17,552 nucleotides of DNA from Bdellovibrio sp. (GTDB lineage Bacteria; Bdellovibrionota; Bdellovibrionia; Bdellovibrionales; Bdellovibrionaceae), in contig JAGIAF010000031.1 of the NCBI GenBank assembly GCA_017745015.1, positions 1 through 17,552 of the forward strand, given 5' to 3'. Of this stretch, positions 13,513-17,552 are shown one piece after another. Numbering within the stretch: the first letter of the stretch is position 1; each line of letters starts with the position of its first letter. A program made the translations under genes and the position numbers. The notes under the pieces were generated by a model. That model was not told the origin of the DNA, searched no databases, and worked only from the letters and a program-made list of their open reading frames with translations.

Positions 13513-14307
13513 ATGAAGACGCTATTGAAATACCTCGGTCTTTACAAAGCCATGTTCCGCGCAAGCTTCATCGCCGATCTAGAATACCGCGTGAACTTCC
13601 TCACGCGTATCGTGACGGATATTTTCTGGTACATCGCTCAAATCGTAACGTTTGAAGTTCTTTTCCATCACACGCAATACATCGGGGCCTGGAACCTAGA
13701 ACAAATGCGCGTCTTCTTGGGAGTCGTCTTCGTCGTGGATGCATTGTACATGATCATCCTCTCTGAAAACTTAGATCAATTCTCTGAAAAAGTCAGAAAG
13801 GGCGACCTGGATTTGCTTCTAGCAAAACCCGCCAACTCCCAATTCATGATCAGCTTCCAAAAAGCCTGCACACCCGCAATCGGCAACTTGGTCATCGCCA
13901 CGGCATGGTTCGTCTACAGCCTCATGCAAATGCCAAACTTCGAATGGCTAAGACTGTTATGGCTCATCATTCTAATCCCCTGCGGATTAGTAGCCCTGTA
14001 CGCAATGAGATTCACAATGGCCTCAACAGCAGTGATCTTCGCAAGATCAGAAAATTTGCAGTTTATCTGGTACCAAATCTACAGACTAGGAATGCGCCCC
14101 GATTCCATCTACGTCCCATGGCTAAAATGGTTCTTGCTAACCGCTTTACCAGTAGGCGTAATCGCCAGCGTCCCAGCAAAAGCCTTGCTGGAGCCGCCAG
14201 CGTTTGAGTTGTTCGCGTGGGTTGTTATCCTCGCAGGCATTCTGATCTATTTGACCAACAAGTTCTGGAAATTCGCTCTGAAGTCATACTCCAGCGCGAG
14301 TTCCTAA
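13513..14307 (+). CDS. ABC-2 / DUF990 family permease, second subunit (COG3694-like)
   Basis: A 264-residue integral membrane protein with about six hydrophobic segments, the partner permease. It shares the family layout with the preceding protein (ADLEYRVNFLTRIVTD near the start, then KGDLDLLLAKPANSQF at about 95-110, matching the IDSGSINAILTRP loop of its partner). This suggests an old duplication and a heterodimeric pore. The start ATG immediately follows the previous TAA, with AGGTG six bases ahead. The last third of the gene (from about 13900) uses many A-ending codons compared with its first part. What is exported is not known. Confidence 0.9.
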   Translation: MKTLLKYLGLYKAMFRASFIADLEYRVNFLTRIVTDIFWYIAQIVTFEVLFHHTQYIGAWNLEQMRVFLGVVFVVDALYMIILSENLDQFSEKVRKGDLDLLLAKPANSQFMISFQKACTPAIGNLVIATAWFVYSLMQMPNFEWLRLLWLIILIPCGLVALYAMRFTMASTAVIFARSENLQFIWYQIYRLGMRPDSIYVPWLKWFLLTALPVGVIASVPAKALLEPPAFELFAWVVILAGILIYLTNKFWKFALKSYSSASS

Positions 14308-14335
14308 AAACATTCTCAAAATGAGACGGCTTAAC

Positions 14336-14377
14336 AGGTGTCACACTTTTCACTGTCGTCTCTTAAAATTGGCACCT
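14336..14377 (+). terminator. Imperfect hairpin after the ABC exporter genes
   Basis: AGGTGTCA (14336-14343) can pair with TGGCACCT (14370-14377) with one G-U pair, followed by CTTTGC. It is about 30 bases after the second permease stop codon. Its ends (AGGTGyC / GgCACCT) match those of the large inverted repeat at 10638-10698, so it could be a degenerate relative. The rest of 14308-14459 shows nothing clear. Confidence 0.3.
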
Positions 14378-14459
14378 CTTTGCTAAGCGCCGTTTAGGAT
14401 CCCCCAAAATAGATCTGAAAACTCATTCCTTGGCCGTTCATTTGCATCTGAACCATTGC

Positions 14460-15845
14460 ATGAAAAAGGCCCTTATTGTCTCAATATTTCTTCTTTCACT
14501 CAGTGCGCACTCATTTCCATTGAAATGCGAAGATGTCTTTCTGCCCGACGACGCTTTGACGTCGGATAGTTTGTCAAAAGAGGCTTTAGAACTCGTTTCG
14601 ATCGTCGATTTACCTCCTAAGGAAGCGCTTACCGATCGCGATCAAAACGTCACATGGTTTACCTTCGAATATGTGAGCAGTGTAACTTCTGCTGTTGAAA
14701 AGTATGCAGTTTCATTAAATAAAATGGTCGACAAAGACCGCCAGACAGAACTGAAACAGTTGCTGCGCTATATTGACCAACAAGAAAGAAACGGTAATTC
14801 ATCTCTCTCCAAGATATTGAGTGGCGACTTCACAAAGATTCCTCAAGGCACCTACAAGCCCACGGAATATCCCTTACGTCGCGAACTTCAATCGCAACTC
14901 TCAAAAGCCTTACAAGAATTGCCAAAGGAGTTCCGCCCACGTCTTCACAAATTGCCTTATGACAATAACACGATTCGAGTGAATGCTTCCGCAGTAAAGA
15001 TTATGCAGCAACAATTGAGATCTTTTGATCTCCTGTTTAAAAAGTACAGCGATTTGAACTATTCCACGTTCGTAAAAACCCTTCGCAGCTCAGAGGATCC
15101 CGCCGTTCAACTAGCGCTATCCATTGTCAATGCTGACCAAATCGACGTTAGCATGCGCCGCCCTGAAAGCGGACGCTTTTGGATTCCCCGCACAGGATTT
15201 CAAAACCAATATGTCACGGGAAGCTCCAAGGGCTTTAACGGCGAAGTTCGCAAAAATGCAGAAAGTATTTTTACAAACAAATCAGTCGAAGACTATTGGG
15301 CTCTAGATAACGAGGTCCTGCCCAAATACGGAACCCTGCGCGCAGCAAACGAAACCGGTCTTAACAATGACCTGCAAGCCTCCAAACAATACGGCTCAGA
15401 CATTTATGTTTTCAAAAAAACAGAGATTGAAGACCGTCTGTCTTTTTTTCCCGGAGATTCTTTAAACCATCTCCGATCAAATACGTGGTTTACCGGCGGC
15501 AAGTCGCAAGAAAAGAAGTTAACTTCCGATTCGTGGGATCAACTTTTCATTCCATGGAAACGACGCCTATTAATGGTACCATTCATGGTCAAAGACATAA
15601 GGACTAGCAATTCCTTTAGAGCACCTTTACCGAGCGAACTCACCCCAGAGGGATTTAAAGAGAGCCAACACTATTACTGGGAGTCACAGATTTTCGGCAA
15701 ATTAACTCTTGATATGGTGGAGACCTTTGAGTTCCAAGGAACACCTCCAACAGGTGAATTCTTGGCCCAACTCAAAAAGCATAAAATCAAAATCATAGAT
15801 GGCCGCCAACAACCCGCTGTCGAATGGACCGAACCAAAAAAATAA
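14460..15845 (+). CDS. Secreted protein, possible DUF3626-like C-terminal domain
   Basis: A 461-residue exported protein. The start at 14460 gives a clean signal peptide, MKKALIVSIFLLSLSAHS, cut near residue 18; an upstream in-frame TTG at 14430 would mask it. No ribosome binding site is visible. Residues about 60-215 are helical, Gln/Lys/Leu-rich, and unrecognised. The C-terminal half contains LPKYGTLRAANE, YGSDIYVF, SFFPGDSLN, and WESQIFGKLTLDMVETFEF followed by a GTPPTGEFLAQL stretch and AVEW. I recall the order YGxLxx, xxFGSxxxx, xFxxGDS, ExQxxGxLxL and GTxxG as typical of DUF3626. The match is by eye and weak, and the function is unknown. Confidence 0.75.
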   Translation: MKKALIVSIFLLSLSAHSFPLKCEDVFLPDDALTSDSLSKEALELVSIVDLPPKEALTDRDQNVTWFTFEYVSSVTSAVEKYAVSLNKMVDKDRQTELKQLLRYIDQQERNGNSSLSKILSGDFTKIPQGTYKPTEYPLRRELQSQLSKALQELPKEFRPRLHKLPYDNNTIRVNASAVKIMQQQLRSFDLLFKKYSDLNYSTFVKTLRSSEDPAVQLALSIVNADQIDVSMRRPESGRFWIPRTGFQNQYVTGSSKGFNGEVRKNAESIFTNKSVEDYWALDNEVLPKYGTLRAANETGLNNDLQASKQYGSDIYVFKKTEIEDRLSFFPGDSLNHLRSNTWFTGGKSQEKKLTSDSWDQLFIPWKRRLLMVPFMVKDIRTSNSFRAPLPSELTPEGFKESQHYYWESQIFGKLTLDMVETFEFQGTPPTGEFLAQLKKHKIKIIDGRQQPAVEWTEPKK

Positions 15846-15878
15846 CGAAGCGAGTGTCGGAAGGGAGGAAGGTGGGAT

Positions 15879-16258
15879 TTCGGTTTTGCTTTAAGCCGGA
15901 TTCTGTCCATCTCACCTGGTCCCATAATTGTCCCGATGAAATTAGATGATCATTCCTCTAGGAGTGCCATTACTGACACCCTCAAGCGATCTTACCCGGT
16001 GACTACGGGCTGGCCGCCCTACTAATGTCACCCTATTTGATCTTGCTCCGCGCAGAGTTTGGCTGTTTTCACTCCAGCGGCTCCCCTGACCCTCCCGTTC
16101 CCGGTGTCAGGCTCAATGCCCCGGACATTCTCTCTGTTCCACTGTTCCTTAGGTTACCCTAGAGGGGCGTTACCCCTTGCGCTGCCATTTGGAGTCCGGA
16201 CTTTCCTCCCTGATATCAATATGTTAGCATTATCAGAGCGATCATCCGCAAAACCGAA
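15879..16258 (-). ncRNA. rnpB: RNase P RNA, bacterial type A
   Basis: The catalytic RNA that trims tRNA 5' ends. On the minus strand the P4/CR-I sequence GGGAGGAAAGTCCGGACTCC is at 16191-16210, AACAGAGAGAATGTCCGGGG lies further on, and the 3' conserved GGACAGAATCCGGCTTAA is at 15891-15908. The ends are set by the P1 helix: TTCGGTTTTGC (complement of 16248-16258) pairs over 11 bases with GCAAAACCGAA (complement of 15879-15889). That gives about 380 nucleotides, normal for the type. A P2/P3-like hairpin (CTGATA/TATCAG) lies just before P4. It converges with the secreted-protein gene, whose stop is 33 bases away. Confidence 0.95.
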
Positions 16259-16262
16259 GGGT

Positions 16263-16291
16263 TTTTTAACACCCTCCAGCAAATTTCGCAA
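16263..16291 (-). promoter_or_regulatory. Promoter of rnpB
   Basis: On the minus strand a TTGCGA -35 (16286-16291) and a TAAAAA -10 (16263-16268) are spaced by 17 bases, four of six matches each. The expected start, about 16257, coincides with the first base of the P1 helix. This agreement between two independent signals supports both. Confidence 0.6.
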
Positions 16292-16354
16292 GAGGGTTTT
16301 CTTCGACCCATATTTATTTTACTTTGAAGGCACTGATTTAAAAAGGACTTATTT

Positions 16355-16825
16355 ATGAAGATCTTCGCATCTCTAGTTGCGTTCGCTATGACCCTTGCTT
16401 TGACTTGCCCTTCACTTGCTGAAGAATCCCACGGTGGTGGCGGCCACAGCAAAGAAGCTCTTGGTGAAAAAATGAACGAATTGTTCCCACCAAAACAAGC
16501 AGACATGGAAGCTCAAGCTGTTCCAGCAAAACCTGAATTGACGAGCCCAGAGTACTTTGCGGCGATCAAAACTGATTCTGTGACTTTGAAATGGAAAGAC
16601 GCTGAAGGCGCTCAAGTTTATCACGTACAAGTTGCAACTGATCCTAACTTCAAATGGTTGGTAGCAAACGAACAAGAAGTAAAAGGCACTTCTTTCGACG
16701 TTACTAAGCTTGAAGCTGGTAAACACTACTTCTGGCGTGTGGCTTCTGTCAGACCAGACAACTGGAAAACTTTCCGTAAGTCTTACTTCGCAATGTCGAT
16801 GTTCGAAACTCCAGCTGCAAAATAG
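16355..16825 (+). CDS. Secreted fibronectin type III-like domain protein
   Basis: A 156-residue exported protein. The signal peptide MKIFASLVAFAMTLALTCPSLA is cut after residue 22. A short His/Gly stretch (SHGGGGHS) and a helical Lys/Glu region follow. From about 58 to 150 comes a single fibronectin-III-like beta sandwich, with SVTLKWKDAEGAQVYHVQVATDPNF, then FDVTKLEAGKHYFWRVASV. Such domains bind proteins or sugars at the surface; no enzymatic residue is evident. The ATG at 16355 has AAGGA seven bases upstream. The gene diverges from rnpB, with a 96-base gap that holds the rnpB promoter; no clear promoter of its own was found. Confidence 0.85.
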   Translation: MKIFASLVAFAMTLALTCPSLAEESHGGGGHSKEALGEKMNELFPPKQADMEAQAVPAKPELTSPEYFAAIKTDSVTLKWKDAEGAQVYHVQVATDPNFKWLVANEQEVKGTSFDVTKLEAGKHYFWRVASVRPDNWKTFRKSYFAMSMFETPAAK

Positions 16826-16833
16826 CACTCTCT

Positions 16834-16850
16834 GACGAATCAAGTTCGTC
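16834..16850 (+). terminator. Small hairpin after the fibronectin-like gene
   Basis: GACGAA (16834-16839) pairs with TTCGTC (16845-16850) around TCAAG. It lies eight bases after the stop codon. Only a weak T-rich stretch (GTCTTATAAG) follows, so it is a poor terminator by itself. Confidence 0.25.
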
Positions 16851-16860
16851 GTCTTATAAG

Positions 16861-16888
16861 GCCCTCATATACTTCTGATTATGAGGGC
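16861..16888. repeat. Nine-base dyad spanning the photolyase start codon
   Basis: GCCCTCATA (16861-16869) is the exact complement of TATGAGGGC (16880-16888), with a ten-base loop. The right arm contains the ATG at 16881 and is followed by TCTTTACT. In read-through RNA it could terminate or hide the start codon; in a leaderless mRNA starting near 16880 the left arm would be absent. Confidence 0.5.
16868..16873 (+). promoter_or_regulatory. -10 box placing transcription start at the photolyase ATG
   Basis: TATACT ends seven bases before the ATG at 16881, exactly the spacing seen for the ABC ATPase gene. The -35 region (TTCGTC at 16845-16850, 17-base spacer) matches poorly. There is no ribosome binding site. 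Confidence 0.4.
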
Positions 16889-17552
16889 TCTTTACTGGTT
16901 CCGTAACGATCTCCGTCTCCATGATAACGAAGCTCTGACTTGGCTCTGCCAAAATGCTCAAGAGGCTTTGTTCGTCTACTCATATCCATTGAATTTCAGT
17001 CGTGCCGGCAAGTTCCGCAGAAAATTTCTGCTGGAGACTCTCATCAGTTTGCAACGGCAATTGGAAGAGCGTGGGCACAGTCTTTTCATCACTTACTCTC
17101 ATCCTGAAGAAGTGCTGCCTAACTTAATTCATAAATATAAAATCGACACCCTGGTCTTTACCGAAGAGTACAGTCCGGAAGAGCTCAAAGAAGAAAAGCA
17201 AGTTCTCTCCCACCTCGTGATCGACAACATTGTCGCCTTTGATCAGCGCACGCTCACCAAGAAAGCCCGCTTGCCGTTTGAGCTTCTGGCAATGCCTGAA
17301 TCCTTCACAGAGTTTCGTACGGCGGTCGAGCAATCTCTGCATCCTAAAGAGGCTCTTTCCGTTCCGGTGCTTTGGCCTAAAGCCATTTCCATCGACGAGT
17401 TTGAAATGGATCTGGGCCGAGAGCTGCGTATGTTCACCACACCTTCACGCTTTACTGGCGGGGAAACTCAAGCCTTGATGCGTTTACGAGACTTCATCTG
17501 GGACAAAGATCTTTTAAAAAACTACAAAGACACCCGTCACGGGCTTTTAAAC
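16881..17552 (+). CDS. CRY-DASH / photolyase family flavoprotein, 5' part
   Basis: The first 224 codons of a cryptochrome/photolyase gene that runs off the right edge with its frame open. Members repair UV-induced pyrimidine dimers with light, or sense blue light. ALYWFRNDLRLHDNEAL (3-19) is the N-terminal antenna-domain start. RAGKFRRKFLLETLISLQRQLEERGHSL and the following PEEVLPNLI, then FTEEYSPEELKEEKQV, follow the CRY-DASH pattern, as does LPFELLAMPESFTEFRTAVE (about 132-151). The FAD domain lies outside the window. The start at 16881 has no Shine-Dalgarno sequence. A class I photolyase is the alternative. Confidence 0.88.
   Translation, partial: MRALYWFRNDLRLHDNEALTWLCQNAQEALFVYSYPLNFSRAGKFRRKFLLETLISLQRQLEERGHSLFITYSHPEEVLPNLIHKYKIDTLVFTEEYSPEELKEEKQVLSHLVIDNIVAFDQRTLTKKARLPFELLAMPESFTEFRTAVEQSLHPKEALSVPVLWPKAISIDEFEMDLGRELRMFTTPSRFTGGETQALMRLRDFIWDKDLLKNYKDTRHGLLN

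Noticed and set aside
16059..16358. Open reading frame of 99 codons on the plus strand
   Set aside because: It lies antisense to the RNase P RNA and has no ribosome binding site.

Overview
The window looks chromosomal and comes from a Gram-negative bacterium, most likely a Bdellovibrio or close relative (Bdellovibrionota). This is inference. It rests on the roughly 50% GC feel, the many small secreted proteins without recognised families, the DUF990-type ABC exporter, and the overall protein style. No mobile element, CRISPR array, tRNA or plasmid/phage gene was seen.

Region 1 (1-9061, all minus strand) is a leucine/isovalerate (Liu) catabolic locus. In transcription order from the right it holds a hotdog-fold acyl-CoA thioesterase-like protein, the methylcrotonyl-CoA carboxylase carboxyltransferase subunit (liuB), methylglutaconyl-CoA hydratase (liuC) and an overlapping RhtA-like amino-acid exporter. 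A hybrid sensor histidine kinase with its own likely promoter follows. After it come a biotin carboxylase subunit, a separate biotin carrier protein (together replacing the usual fused LiuD) and HMG-CoA lyase (liuE). Together these convert methylcrotonyl-CoA to HMG-CoA and then to acetoacetate plus acetyl-CoA. Isovaleryl-CoA dehydrogenase (liuA) and a LiuR-type regulator are not in the window. A further minus-strand gene is cut by the left edge.

Region 2 (9122-11890, plus strand) carries a small membrane-anchored protein, a TPMT-like methyltransferase with an extra N-terminal domain, a GNAT acetyltransferase preceded by a very large perfect inverted repeat, and a small secreted four-cysteine protein.

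Region 3 (11913-14307, plus) is a three-gene ABC exporter: one ATPase and two DUF990/ABC-2 permeases. Its ATPase gene appears to be transcribed from a promoter that puts the transcription start at the AUG, so the mRNA may be leaderless.

Region 4 (14460-17552) holds a secreted protein with a possible DUF3626-like C-terminus, the RNase P RNA gene (rnpB, minus strand), a secreted fibronectin-III-like protein, and the 5' part of a CRY-DASH/photolyase gene cut by the right edge. The photolyase gene also seems leaderless and starts inside a dyad.

The most interesting non-coding signals are two dispersed hairpins that differ only by compensatory changes, the 25-bp perfect inverted repeat, the two look-alike leaderless promoters, and a kinase sensor domain that seems to have lost histidines typical of its relatives.
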